Source: Symbiodinium natans
Lineage: Eukaryota > Sar > Dinophyceae > Suessiales > Symbiodiniaceae
Direction: 5' to 3'
DNA length: 64,000 bases
Assembly (NCBI GenBank): GCA_905221605.1
Contig: CAJNDS010002400.1
Span: 255,001-319,000 of the forward strand
Part shown: positions 33,501 to 38,556 of the stretch, piece after piece
How positions within the stretch are numbered: the first letter of the stretch is position 1
Layout: every line of letters begins with the position of its first letter
The notes under the pieces: model-generated
Told to the model about the DNA's origin: nothing
Seen by the model: the letters and a program-made list of their open reading frames with translations, nothing else
Database searches by the model: none
Made by a program: the position numbers and the translations under genes

Positions 33501-35301
33501 TCCCATCTTTGGAGTTCCCATTTTTCTCAAGTACCGTTTTAGGGTGTAGGGTTTCGGGCTTCGAAGGGTTTCTGTCTGTAAGGGGTAAAAGCTAGCCGCC
33601 TGAACCTAGACTTTAGGGTTTAGGGCAAGAAGGGCAAGAAGGGGCAGTGTAAGGGTTAGGGGCAGTGGAAGGGTTTGGTTAACTTCTGTCAGAGTTTCTG
33701 GAGGGGGTTAAGGGGGTGCAAGGAGTTTAGGGTTCAAGGGGGGTTTTCTGTAGCTGGCTGGCGAGAAGCGTCGATTGGGATTCAGGTTCAAGGTTTAGGG
33801 TCTCAACCTCAAAACCTTAGCCATAGGGCCATAGGGCCCCTTCCCAAAACATCCGTGACTTGTGAAACCCTGAACCCTAAACCCGATACCGCAGCGTTGA
33901 CTAAACGTATGCATCCGCGCGGCCCCCCGAAAACAAACTCGAACAGGAACTGCAAGAGCAGGTCGGTGTCGTTGGTGATGATGGCGTCGGGAGTTTCGAT
34001 CCGGTAGTCTAGATTGCCTGAGTTTTTCGGGAGGCTTTAGGGTTTTATACCCTAAACCCTAAACCCTGATTGCCCTGGTACCCTAATACCCTACAGCCTA
34101 AACCCTAAACCCTAAGCCCTAAACCATAAACCCTAAACCTGGTTCAGGTTTTGGATGTTGCTCTAAGCCCTGGCGGACAGTGGGGCTTATGGCAAGGTTC
34201 CGGGGGTACTTCTAAGCAGGGTCCGGTTTTGGGGTTTAGGGTTTCGAGTTGAGGGTTTGGAGTTTAGGGTCCAGGGTTACAAGTAGCCCAAGAAGAAAGG
34301 TTATAACCAGAATTACCCTACTAACAACCTTCGTTGCTGAGTTCATAAGCCCCAAAAGTGTACACTTTCAGTTTTATGGGGAATTATAATATCCCACATT
34401 CAGCTACTAAGTAACTCTGCTTCTAAGTACCCACGAACCTCCAAGCAGAGGCTCTGGTGCTTCAGGAGGCTTCTTTCTTCGGCTTTCAGTCTACAAGGCC
34501 TTGGGTATCCTACTATGTAGGTTTAGGGTTTAGGGCTGAGGGTTCAGGGTTTAGGGTACTGATTCCTGGGCCCCTCTTTTTTCTAACGTGTTCTTTTTGG
34601 TTCAGGGTTGAGGACTAAATCAGCAGAAGATGAACCAAAGTGCAGGGTCACTTATCCTCCGCAAGCTAGACCAGAAGCCATCAAACCCTTCAATCTCGAC
34701 CCGAAGCCCAAAGCCCACGACCCAAAACCCCGCGACCTTACCCCACAAGTGGGTTTAGGGTTTCGGGTTTCGGGTTTAGGGTTTAGGGTAGCACCGAGGC
34801 GCCGATCGTGTAGTAGAGCCGGCCCTCGCGGCTCATGTAGGCCGCGTGGTGGTGCTCCTGGCTCCACCAAGGGCTCCGGGTGTTAGGGTTGGGTTCGGCC
34901 CTTTAGGCCCTGTAAACCCTATAAACCCTATAAACCCTATAAACCCTATAAACCCTATAAACCCAATAAACCCTATAAACCCTATAAACCTTAAATACCC
35001 CGGAGCCCTAAGCCCCACTAGAGGGCCCAAGCCCTAAACCGCACAGCTAGCCTCTGATGGCCCTGAATTAACACCTTCTGAAACATCTTCCTAGAAACGC
35101 TTTTCTTCAACCCAATTATGGAAACTATAAACCCTAACCCCTAAAGCCTAAACCCTAAACCCTACCCTAAACCCTAAATAAACCCTAAACCCAACATGCC
35201 CCAAAGGGCCTACCTAGCCTCCCCCATAGTAGGGGCCGAGGGTCTGTGAGCGCGCGGCGGAAGGCGATCATTGCGCGCATGCCGCAGAAGTTCATGGCCG
35301 C
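9178..35301 (-). CDS. ABC half-transporter, D-subfamily-like, split into micro-exons
   Basis: ATP-driven membrane transporter with one membrane domain and one nucleotide-binding domain. The family includes peroxisomal acyl-CoA (ABCD) and bacterial SbmA/BacA/YddA-type proteins; the cargo here cannot be told. Seen in order on the minus strand: helix and EAA-like region ([38 protein letters not shown]), the [11 protein letters not shown] block, a linker, strand [19 protein letters not shown], Walker [11 protein letters not shown]-loop [11 protein letters not shown], signature LSLGEQQR, Walker [13 protein letters not shown]-loop SVAHRP and a tail QFHDKVMHF. Splice phases agree across all eleven exons from 18369 to 9982 and into the tail exon. 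Both ends, and the path between 28.0 and 20.3 kb, are not settled; exons there may include a nested gene. Every catalytic motif of the ATPase is present. Confidence 0.75.
9318..9366. repeat. 27-bp tandem duplication
   Basis: CTTGGGGAATCTGGTGCGCA and the bases after it occur twice in a row with one change. Lies just upstream (minus sense) of an ABC exon. Confidence 0.7.
9982..10034 (-). CDS. ABC transporter exon: H-loop
   Basis: 53 nt: acceptor TGCCAG, reading [18 protein letters not shown], donor CACAG|GC. His in SVAHRP is the ATPase switch histidine. Phase joins exactly to the exons at 10409 and 9256. Confidence 0.75.
10409..10465 (-). CDS. ABC transporter exon: Walker B
   Basis: 57 nt: acceptor GAACAG, reading [23 protein letters not shown] carries the Walker B Asp and the catalytic Glu, and SSASMD is the D-loop. 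The donor appears to be GA (TGG|GAAGTT). The spacing to the signature matches the family exactly after splicing. Confidence 0.75.
11209..11262 (-). CDS. candidate exon outside the ABC reading path
   Basis: Acceptor TACCAG, then [17 protein letters not shown] with 15 of 17 third positions G/C, then AG|GTTGAG. It would break the ABC signature-Walker B spacing, so it is an alternative exon, another gene or chance. Confidence 0.25.
12322..12409 (-). CDS. ABC transporter exon: signature motif
   Basis: 88 nt: acceptor CCGCCAG; reads [13 protein letters not shown] and [16 protein letters not shown]; donor [20 protein letters not shown] is the ABC signature in the form typical of ABCD/YddA-like proteins. 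Confidence 0.85.
12884..12928 (-). CDS. ABC transporter exon: helical subdomain
   Basis: 45 nt: acceptor CCCCAG; reads [14 protein letters not shown]; donor AGGAG|GTCAGC. The GLED motif sits at the expected place before the signature, and phase joins both neighbours. Confidence 0.7.
12940..12992. repeat. perfect TTTAGGG array beside an ABC exon
   Basis: Seven perfect heptamers start next to the acceptor side of the exon at 12928. On the minus strand this is a CCCTAAA tract just upstream of the acceptor. Confidence 0.9.
13865..13938 (-). CDS. ABC transporter exon: helical subdomain
   Basis: 74 nt: acceptor CCTTCAG; reads [20 protein letters not shown] then KPLL; GC donor (CTACC|GCAGGG). It continues TLREQ of the Q-loop exon as TLREQ-VAYP, the usual family order. 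Confidence 0.75.
14176..14260. repeat. CCCTAAA array
   Basis: About ten heptamers, C-rich strand on +, facing a TTTAGGG array at 14386-14450 across a 120-bp spacer in which no exon could be supported. Confidence 0.9.
14892..14945 (-). CDS. ABC transporter exon: Q-loop
   Basis: 54 nt: acceptor GGGGAG; reads [18 protein letters not shown]; donor CAG|GTGCGG. Gln in the AQRP motif is the Q-loop residue. Very close to the FLPQRPY-x-x-GTLREQ block of the family. Confidence 0.85.
15643..15735. repeat. short inverted-repeat element, family B
   Basis: Left end GGGATGTTCCCCCTACTAAA, right end complementary (TGTTAGTATAAGGGGGAACA then TC). About 93 bp, no coding. Confidence 0.7.
15783..15870. repeat. 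CCCTAAA array abutting an ABC exon donor
   Basis: Perfect heptamers ending at the exon edge. On the minus strand the exon's last codon ATG runs directly into GTTTAGGG, which would serve as the 5' splice site. Confidence 0.85.
15870..15927 (-). CDS. ABC transporter exon: insert before the Q-loop
   Basis: 58 nt: acceptor GCCCAG; frame [19 protein letters not shown] with 16 of 19 third positions G/C; donor ATG|GTTTAGGG made of telomere repeat. It is the only reading that keeps phase between the exons at 16303 and 14945. The sequence is not a known part of the family, so confidence is moderate. Confidence 0.5.
16201..16292. repeat. CCCTAAA array
   Basis: About ten heptamers directly left of the exon at 16303-16374. 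The matching TTTAGGG tract begins at 16419 on the other side. Confidence 0.9.
16303..16374 (-). CDS. ABC transporter exon: segment after Walker A
   Basis: 72 nt: acceptor CCGCAG; reads [20 protein letters not shown] then EGS; donor GG|GTGCGG. L-x-x-LWP after SSLLR is diagnostic for this subfamily. Confidence 0.8.
17262..17340. repeat. CCCTAAA array
   Basis: Perfect heptamers immediately left of the Walker A exon; TTTAGGG repeats at 17425-17472 close it on the right. Confidence 0.9.
17350..17400 (-). CDS. ABC transporter exon: Walker A
   Basis: 51 nt: acceptor CCAAG; reads [18 protein letters not shown] donor (CTCAG|GCACCT). GPSGIGKSS is a full Walker A P-loop. Flanked on both sides by telomere arrays within a few tens of bases. 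Confidence 0.9.
18341..18369 (-). CDS. ABC transporter micro-exon before Walker A
   Basis: 29 nt: acceptor CATGAAG; reads [12 protein letters not shown] donor (GGGGA|GCGCCG). Joined to the next exon it gives [12 protein letters not shown], the expected order. The frame is open further upstream (LMK-DISL), so the exon could start earlier. Confidence 0.7.
18812..18895. repeat. short repeat element, family D
   Basis: TTTTGGGGGTCCTATGATAA ... AATATTTAGGGTACC ... AAAAGGGACC. Related copies at 3625-3720, 9440-9540 and 62505-62620. Imperfect inverted ends. Confidence 0.55.
19166..19250. repeat. CCCTAAA array
   Basis: About twelve perfect heptamers, left of a possible 35-bp exon ([10 protein letters not shown] on minus, 19256-19290) that ends directly at GTTTAGG. 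Confidence 0.9.
19256..19290 (-). CDS. candidate micro-exon with telomeric donor
   Basis: Acceptor GATCCAG, reading [10 protein letters not shown], then CGCG|GTTTAGG. Too short to assign; lies in the ABC gene interval. Confidence 0.3.
20143..20262 (-). CDS. exon, probably the first strand of the ABC ATP-binding domain
   Basis: Minus frame reads [20 protein letters not shown] and on through [16 protein letters not shown], with most third positions [11 protein letters not shown] fits the opening strand of an ABC ATPase domain just before [10 protein letters not shown]. Exon ends uncertain. Confidence 0.55.
21081..21141 (-). CDS. exon, acidic linker
   Basis: Acceptor AAGCAG; frame [22 protein letters not shown] donor. 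Would lie in the linker between the membrane and ATPase domains if it is part of the ABC gene. Confidence 0.45.
21321..21359 (-). CDS. exon, unassigned
   Basis: Acceptor CCGGCAG; frame [13 protein letters not shown] with almost every third position G/C; possible GA donor. Probably ABC gene. Confidence 0.45.
21660..21704 (-). CDS. exon, helical segment, strand uncertain
   Basis: Acceptor CTGTCCAG; frame [15 protein letters not shown], bracketed by CCCTAAA on the left and TTTAGGG on the right. The plus strand is also open ([14 protein letters not shown]) and would have a GTTTAG donor. Minus favoured by context. Confidence 0.4.
21945..22102. repeat. dispersed repeat, copy 1
   Basis: About 157 bp nearly identical to 59745-59900 (starts CCATGCCCGCGGCCGAGTTG), same orientation, 38 kb apart. 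A few substitutions and one small length change. Confidence 0.85.
22457..22586 (-). CDS. exon, amphipathic helix region
   Basis: Frame [20 protein letters not shown] continues through [20 protein letters not shown]. Acceptor either GCCGAG (22587) or ATTTCAG (near 22625). Clearly protein-like; family not certain, possibly the ABC membrane domain. Confidence 0.55.
22632..22715. repeat. short repeat element, family C, without telomere insert
   Basis: Holds GGGACCATAAGGGAACACTA followed by TTAGTAACGATTCCGACC. Related copies at 29345-29455 and 55362-55485 (both carrying telomere inserts), 30123-30200 and, inverted, 31345-31425. Confidence 0.65.
22885..23040 (-). CDS. candidate exon
   Basis: 54 codons open, including [20 protein letters not shown]. 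Another frame reads [20 protein letters not shown] after an acceptor GCTATCAG, so the frame is not settled. Confidence 0.4.
23195..23258 (-). CDS. candidate exon
   Basis: Frame [20 protein letters not shown] has 18 of 21 third positions G/C and could end at a GC donor. Family unknown. Confidence 0.35.
23402..23500 (-). CDS. candidate exon, low-complexity basic segment
   Basis: Frame [20 protein letters not shown] followed by [16 protein letters not shown]. No family. Confidence 0.35.
23566..23697. repeat. 9-bp minisatellite AAACCCTAG
   Basis: About fourteen near-perfect copies of a telomere-like nonamer. Translation of it gives a VSR tripeptide run that is not a real protein. Confidence 0.9.
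23735..23935 (-). CDS. membrane-protein exon pair split by a 70-nt telomeric intron
   Basis: Upstream part reads SPRLR; downstream part reads [20 protein letters not shown] then [10 protein letters not shown], a likely membrane segment. They join exactly when 23847-23916 is removed as a GT-AG intron (CTGAG|GTACAAG ... CCCAAG|GTACAAG). Unspliced, the frame meets a stop inside the telomeric tract. Family unknown. Confidence 0.6.
23821..23918. repeat. 28-bp direct repeats flanking a telomere-like tract
   Basis: 23821-23848 and 23891-23918 are identical over 28 bp (GGCTCAGGTCGACCAAGAGC plus eight more). Between them lie 42 bp of TTTAGGG/TTTCGGG variants. See the matching finding. Confidence 0.95.
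24230..24272 (-). CDS. candidate micro-exon
   Basis: Acceptor CACAGGAAG; frame [13 protein letters not shown] stop follows unless spliced. Confidence 0.35.
24868..25065 (-). CDS. exon of an unrecognised protein
   Basis: 64 codons open with about 75% G/C third positions, including [20 protein letters not shown] and [20 protein letters not shown]. The plus-strand frame is also open, but this one has the better amino-acid texture. May end at the TAG. Confidence 0.5.
25264..25362 (-). CDS. exon of an unrecognised protein
   Basis: Acceptor AGCCCAG or CTTCAG; frame includes [20 protein letters not shown] then VIYCF and a stop. Probably the same gene as the neighbouring exons. Confidence 0.5.
25463..25745 (-). 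CDS. membrane-protein exon, cysteine-rich then one membrane helix
   Basis: Frame open for about 95 codons: [20 protein letters not shown], a [13 protein letters not shown] cysteine cluster, then a hydrophobic helix [21 protein letters not shown] possible acceptor TCCTCAGAG precedes VEAWAAK. Family not recognised. Confidence 0.55.
26170..26235. repeat. CCCTAAA array
   Basis: Nine perfect heptamers to the left of the exon at 26285-26352. Confidence 0.9.
26285..26352 (-). CDS. exon of an unrecognised protein
   Basis: Acceptor GGCCCAG; frame [20 protein letters not shown] then NH; donor CATAG|GTCGGC. Protein-like and well bounded. Confidence 0.5.
26461..26550 (-). CDS. exon of an unrecognised protein
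   Basis: 90 nt: strong acceptor TTTTGTTGCAG; frame [20 protein letters not shown] then [10 protein letters not shown]; donor CCCT|GTGAAC. One of the best-defined exons in the window; family unknown. Confidence 0.55.
26757..26862. mobile_element. introner-like element, copy 1
   Basis: About 105 bp related to 36535-36637 and 47973-48081. On minus it runs CGATACTTGGGAATAATGCT ... AAGAAACAGCT ... GGGTTCCAGGTTCAGTATGG. Whether it is an intron here is unclear because the flanking exons are not settled. Confidence 0.6.
27247..27281. repeat. poly-G run
   Basis: About 33 consecutive G. Similar homopolymers occur at 18599-18620, 24567-24584, 29329-29357 and 62478-62491. Confidence 0.95.
27360..27710. 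repeat. AT-rich microsatellite (TATATG)n
   Basis: 350 bp of TA/TATG repeats on both strands; open frames in it are artefacts. Similar shorter tracts: 23070-23112, 29910-29970, 44310-44385, 45845-45875, 53150-53310, 60340-60390. Confidence 0.9.
27900..27980 (-). CDS. ABC transporter exon: end of the membrane domain
   Basis: Acceptor CTCCAAG; frame [20 protein letters not shown] then ASELKM. The ESI-x-FYGGE-x-E block is typical of the D-subfamily membrane domain. The 3' end of the exon is uncertain. Confidence 0.65.
28288..28353 (-). CDS. candidate membrane exon
   Basis: 66 nt: acceptor CTTGCAG; frame [20 protein letters not shown] then TL; donor TTG|GTGCCT. Likely ABC membrane domain. Confidence 0.45.
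28708..28732 (-). CDS. candidate 25-nt micro-exon
   Basis: Textbook acceptor TCTCTTTCAG and donor GTAAGG enclose a frame reading SCKKARVG. Too short to assign. Confidence 0.3.
29114..29247. repeat. short inverted-repeat element, family B
   Basis: Left end GGAATGTTCCCCCAAATACT, right end GACTGTTAGTATAAGGGGGA then GCATCCC. Larger middle than in the other copies. Confidence 0.65.
29345..29455. repeat. family C element carrying a telomeric insert
   Basis: The element is interrupted at 29394-29423 by CCCTAAA repeats, between TAATAC and ATATTATTCG. Copies at 22632 and 30123 have no insert at that place. Confidence 0.75.
29483..29542 (-). CDS. exon, probably ABC membrane domain
   Basis: Frame [19 protein letters not shown], nearly all third positions G/C, next to TTTAGGG repeats on the right. 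Resembles the Q-x-x-EA-x-FR segment before the FYGGE block. A TGA follows unless spliced. Confidence 0.5.
   Translation of the reverse strand, partial: KTNILKPQAQSEVQSAEAR
29795..29855 (-). CDS. candidate exon
   Basis: Frame [18 protein letters not shown], short, not assigned. Confidence 0.3.
30418..30512 (-). CDS. membrane-helix exon
   Basis: Frame [20 protein letters not shown] then [18 protein letters not shown]; one clear hydrophobic helix. Consistent with the ABC membrane domain but not diagnostic. Confidence 0.5.
31050..31092 (-). CDS. candidate membrane micro-exon
   Basis: Acceptor GCTCCAG; frame [14 protein letters not shown] with strongly G/C third positions. Confidence 0.35.
31555..31750. 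repeat. poly-C tract
   Basis: About 195 bp of C with scattered A and T; both-strand open frames through it are artefacts. Confidence 0.95.
31868..31965 (-). CDS. candidate exon
   Basis: Frame [20 protein letters not shown] then [11 protein letters not shown] and a stop. Protein-like; unassigned. Confidence 0.4.
32180..32245 (-). CDS. candidate exon
   Basis: Acceptor CTTGCAG or GCTCCAG; frame [18 protein letters not shown]. Confidence 0.35.
32594..32658 (-). CDS. candidate exon with a hydrophobic segment
   Basis: Frame [20 protein letters not shown] then QK and a stop; hydrophobic core then polar residues. Unassigned. Confidence 0.4.
32906..32976. repeat. TTTAGGG array
   Basis: Ten perfect heptamers, right of a possible exon reading [11 protein letters not shown] on minus (about 32835-32870). 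Confidence 0.95.
33275..33350 (-). CDS. candidate exon
   Basis: Frame [20 protein letters not shown] then ERMHW, bracketed by CCCTAAA on the left and TTTAGGG on the right. Unassigned. Confidence 0.45.
33939..34017 (-). CDS. ABC transporter exon: EAA-like region of the membrane domain
   Basis: Acceptor GCCTGAG/CTCAG region; frame [20 protein letters not shown] then LQFLFE; donor GA|GTTTGT. It matches the NPDQRI-x-x-D block of D-subfamily proteins, with TPDAII in place of NPDQRI. Confidence 0.65.
34803..34857 (-). CDS. ABC transporter exon: membrane domain
   Basis: 55 nt: acceptor AGCCAG; frame [20 protein letters not shown] donor (ATCG|GCGCC). The YL...YY pattern sits just before the NPDQR-like block, as in the family; phase joins the exon at 34017. 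Confidence 0.7.
34912..34992. repeat. 10-bp minisatellite AAACCCTATA
   Basis: Eight near-perfect telomere-like decamers. Confidence 0.9.
35215..35301 (-). CDS. ABC transporter exon: membrane domain
   Basis: Acceptor CCAAAG; frame [20 protein letters not shown]. Resembles L-x-x-x-ALRWR-x-x-LT of the family. 3' end uncertain. Exons further upstream were not identified with confidence. Confidence 0.6.
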
Positions 35302-35889
35302 CTTTGGCTCAGGGCTCGGGGCTCAGGGTGTTGCTCTTGGGCTTTGTTTCGGGACTTAGGGTTTCGGTTTATAGTTATAGTTTAGGGTTTAGGGTTTAGG
35401 GTTTAGGGCTTAGGGCTTAGGGCTTAGGGCTTAGGGCTTAGGGTTTAGGGTTTAGGGTTTAGGGTTTAGGGTTTAGGGTTTAGGGTTTGGGGTTCCGAAA
35501 CCCGGAAGAATACCAGCAAAGGTACAACAAGAGCAAAAGGGGTTGAGGGTTGAGGGCTTATAGCCCTATATGATACCTAAACCCTAAACCTAGTAGGGCT
35601 TTAAACAGCCGTGCAAGGCTTCAGGATTTACGAGGAGCTTCGGGGCTTCAAGTGTTTGGTTGGCCCTTATGAAGGGTCAAGGGTTTAGGGTTTGAGATTT
35701 AGGGTTTAGGATTCTCTTGATCCCAACAAGGAGAAAAAAACAAAACATCCCAAGAGACGCTGAAAGTCTAAACCATAAGCCCTAATAGGTAGGGTAGGGT
35801 CTCAGTTTAGGGTTGAGGGTTTAGGGTTTAGGGTTTGGCCTCAGGTATGAGGCTTGAACTCGACACTTACGCTTGACAGGGAACTTACT

Positions 35890-35950
35890 TAGGGTCCGTG
35901 AATCCCATGTAGCTATCGCGACCATCGTCTGAGTTCTGGCAGCCTGAGCT
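35890..35950 (-). CDS. candidate exon with canonical GTAAGT donor
   Basis: Acceptor AACTCAG; frame DDGRDSYMGFTDP; donor CCTAA|GTAAGT. Unassigned. Confidence 0.35.
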
Positions 35951-36378
35951 CTGAACGACACTGTAAGGTTTAGGGTTTAGGGTTTAGGGTTTAGGGTTGA
36001 GGGTTGAGGGTTTAGGGTTTAGGGTTTAGGGTTAAGGGAAGCCCTAAACCCCAAGCCCTGCATAAACCCCAACCTGGAATCAAAAGAGCCCCTTAAGAAG
36101 CCCTCTGACGCACATATTTTAGATAGAGTTTAGGGTTTAGGGCCATAGGGTCTAGGGCTATAGGGATTAGGGTTTAGGGTTTGAGGTTTGGGTTTGGGGT
36201 TTCTACCAAGGGCCTACCTGGAGCATCAGACTCCCCCAAGTACCCTGCAAGATACCCGAATACTCCCGAATACAAGGCCCTGAGAACGCCCTGTATGGGG
36301 TGCATTGCGGGTGTGGGGTTTTGTTCGACCTTTTTCAGGGTACTTGTGGGGTGCAGAGGGGCGCAAGGCGACGAATTC

Positions 36379-37714
36379 CTAATTTGCAGAAAGCCTGGCC
36401 CTCTTTGCGGGCTGCCTTCCCGTGAGCGGGTCCGCCATCCCAAGATGACTTCGTCGGAAAGCCATGTCCGAAGGCGTGTCACCACTGTCGCTGGCCTTGT
36501 CAGAATCAGCTCCGGCCTCCAGCAGCAGTTGAACCTATACTGAACTTGGAACCCAAGCAAAAATCATCACGTTGGCAGTTTCTTAGGAATTAAAGTGCCC
36601 CCAAGAAAGAGAATATTTCCAAGTATCCCCAAGGTACCACTTTCAAGTGCCCTCCGGCAGAAGCTGCAAGCAAAGGGGTCGAGCCGTCGGCAGCAGCCAT
36701 GTCTTTGTCTGCACCAGCCTCGAGCAACATACGGACGACCTCCTCATGGCCCTGTTGGCATGCCCTGAACAGAGGTGTAGCGCCGTCCACGACCTTGTCT
36801 GCGTTGGCGCGCGCCTCCAGCAACAGTCGAACAACAAGCACGTGCCGAAACTCGCAGAACAGCTGGAACCTTTGAAACCACCAAGCATCGTCTGAGATTT
36901 CACCAGACTGAGCCAGCGTGTGGAACGCGGCGACTTGCAAGCCACCCTGCATACACGCGATGCACAAGGGTGTTGCGCCATTGTCGCAGCCCTTGTCCAC
37001 ATCGGCGTCCGCCTCCAACAGCAAGCGGACAACTTCGACGTGGCCCTGCTGGCACGCGACGAACAGCGGGGTGGCACCATTGTCACGGGCCTTGTTTTTG
37101 TCGGCGCCGGCCTTCAACAGGAGCCGCGCAACTTGCAAATGCCCGTTCTGACACGCCAGCAGCAGTGGGGTCCCGCCGCTTGGTCCTGGCTTGTCCTTGT
37201 CGGCACCACCCTCCAAGAGCAGGCAAACGACGTCTGAGAAGCCATTAGAGCAAGCCACAATCAGAGGAGTCGAGCCATCGTGCCGAGCCTTGTTTGTGTC
37301 TGCACCAGCCTCCAGTAAGAGGCGGACGACTTCCACGTGGCCGTGGTAGGATGCATTGACCAGCGGGATGCGGTGACCATCTGTCTGGTCTGGATCCTGG
37401 GGTCGCTGCAACAAGTCCTCCACCTTTGGGACGTTGTTGCGCCTTGCGGCTGCAATCAGCTCGATTGCCTGGTTTCGGGAACTCTCTGCGAAGTCCAGGA
37501 GCACCAGCTGGACCTCAAGAAGTCCATCAAGATGCGCGCCGTCGAGCAGAATCGTGCCGTCCCGAAGCAGCAGCCGCTGCTTGAATCGGGACAGCCCGCA
37601 CCGGCTTGTGAGCCTGCGCTTCAGAGCTCGCACGGACTGATCCCCGGACTCTTTGAGGTCGTCCAGGGGGAAGTTGGCGACCTCTTGGCCCGAAACCATG
37701 TACACACGCAGCAT
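36379..37714 (-). CDS. ubiquitin-like / ankyrin-repeat protein
   Basis: Two exons, 36638-37714 and 36379-36534, give 410 residues. The start is MLRVYMVSGQEVANFPLDDL: residues 1 to about 75 are a ubiquitin-like module (MLRV..., ALKRRL, LLLRDGTILLDG, VQLVLLDF), an arrangement very common in dinoflagellates. About eight ankyrin repeats follow (GHVEVVRLLLEAGAD type), then a short basic tail RQPAKRARLSAN. One 33-residue repeat (near residues 230-262) has lost the ankyrin consensus. The 103-nt intron is an introner-like element and splicing restores GHLKV-VQLLLEAGAD in frame. The frame stays open 72 codons upstream of the chosen start. Likely protein-protein interaction; partner unknown. The gene is nearly free of telomere repeats, unlike its neighbours. 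Confidence 0.85.
36535..36637 (-). mobile_element. introner-like element, copy 2 (intron of the ankyrin gene)
   Basis: 103 nt, GT-AG: begins GTACCTTGGGGATACTTGGA, ends GGGTTCCAAGTTCAGTATAG. Shares its 5' block (GATACTTG), middle (AAGAAAC) and 3' block with the copies at 26757 and 47973. Splice position is fixed by the ankyrin consensus on both sides. Confidence 0.8.
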
Positions 37715-37929
37715 GGGACGCCTGCTCGGGATCGGGGCCGGATGGCTCTCGAGCCTGCTCTCCGCGTCGAGAAATCTTGCTCTGGTGGGTCTCTGGCGTA
37801 TCAAAAAAACCCAAGGAAACTCCTTACACCCGAAATCTTCAAACCCCAAGCTAACCGCAAAAAAAAAACCTATGAACAACCCCCCATGTGCTAAGGATAT
37901 CGGGTCTCCAAGGCTGTAGCAGGCGTTCA

Positions 37930-38200
37930 AAGGTGAACCAAAGTGACATGCTAACCTCAGGCCCTAAGGCTTTTGGAACGCCTTGCACGGTTCCGATTAT
38001 TTCGGTGCGAACTCTTCGTTCAAACCCACATGGAGCGGCCTCAACAACCCAAAACCCGAGACGGCATTTCCGACCATACCACTCACAAGCGTCAGGACAA
38101 AAGCATCTAAGCAGCAGTGCTCCTACAGTGTGCAGCCTGCTGCCGAAACTGCGACGCGCTTCCAGAACCCCAAAACACCCAACCCCCCCAAAAAACACCC
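37930..38200. other. unassigned stretch upstream of the ankyrin gene
   Basis: Three overlapping frames on both strands are open for about 100 codons each and none is clearly coding. No spliced-leader relic seen. Confidence 0.4.
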
Positions 38201-38445
38201 TACGCCCGCCCTAGCCTTTGGGTTCAGGGTTTGGGGTCCCCTAAACCCTAAACCCTGCAAAGACTTGAACACCCGGCCCTAACTGTCCCTAACAGCCCCT
38301 CGTTGCACTTCGCCTTCTTAGATGTCCAGTACCCTGACGAACTAAAGGTTAACATTTGGGATTCTATAGGGATTGTAATCCCCCGCCCTAAACCCTAAAC
38401 CCTAAACCCTAAACCCTAAACCCTAAACCCTAAACTCTACTACTA

Positions 38446-38556
38446 AGGCCTTCATAATGGCGATGGAGGCGTTGTACCCGAGCATGATGACCACGAAGGC
38501 CCTGAATGCTTCAGGCAGATCGGCCTTGACCTCGGGAGGGGAGGAAATGGCTTTGG
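38446..38556 (-). CDS. membrane-helix exon
   Basis: Frame PPEVKADLPEAFRAFVVIML then GYNASIAIMKALV; one hydrophobic helix; most third positions G/C. Confidence 0.5.
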
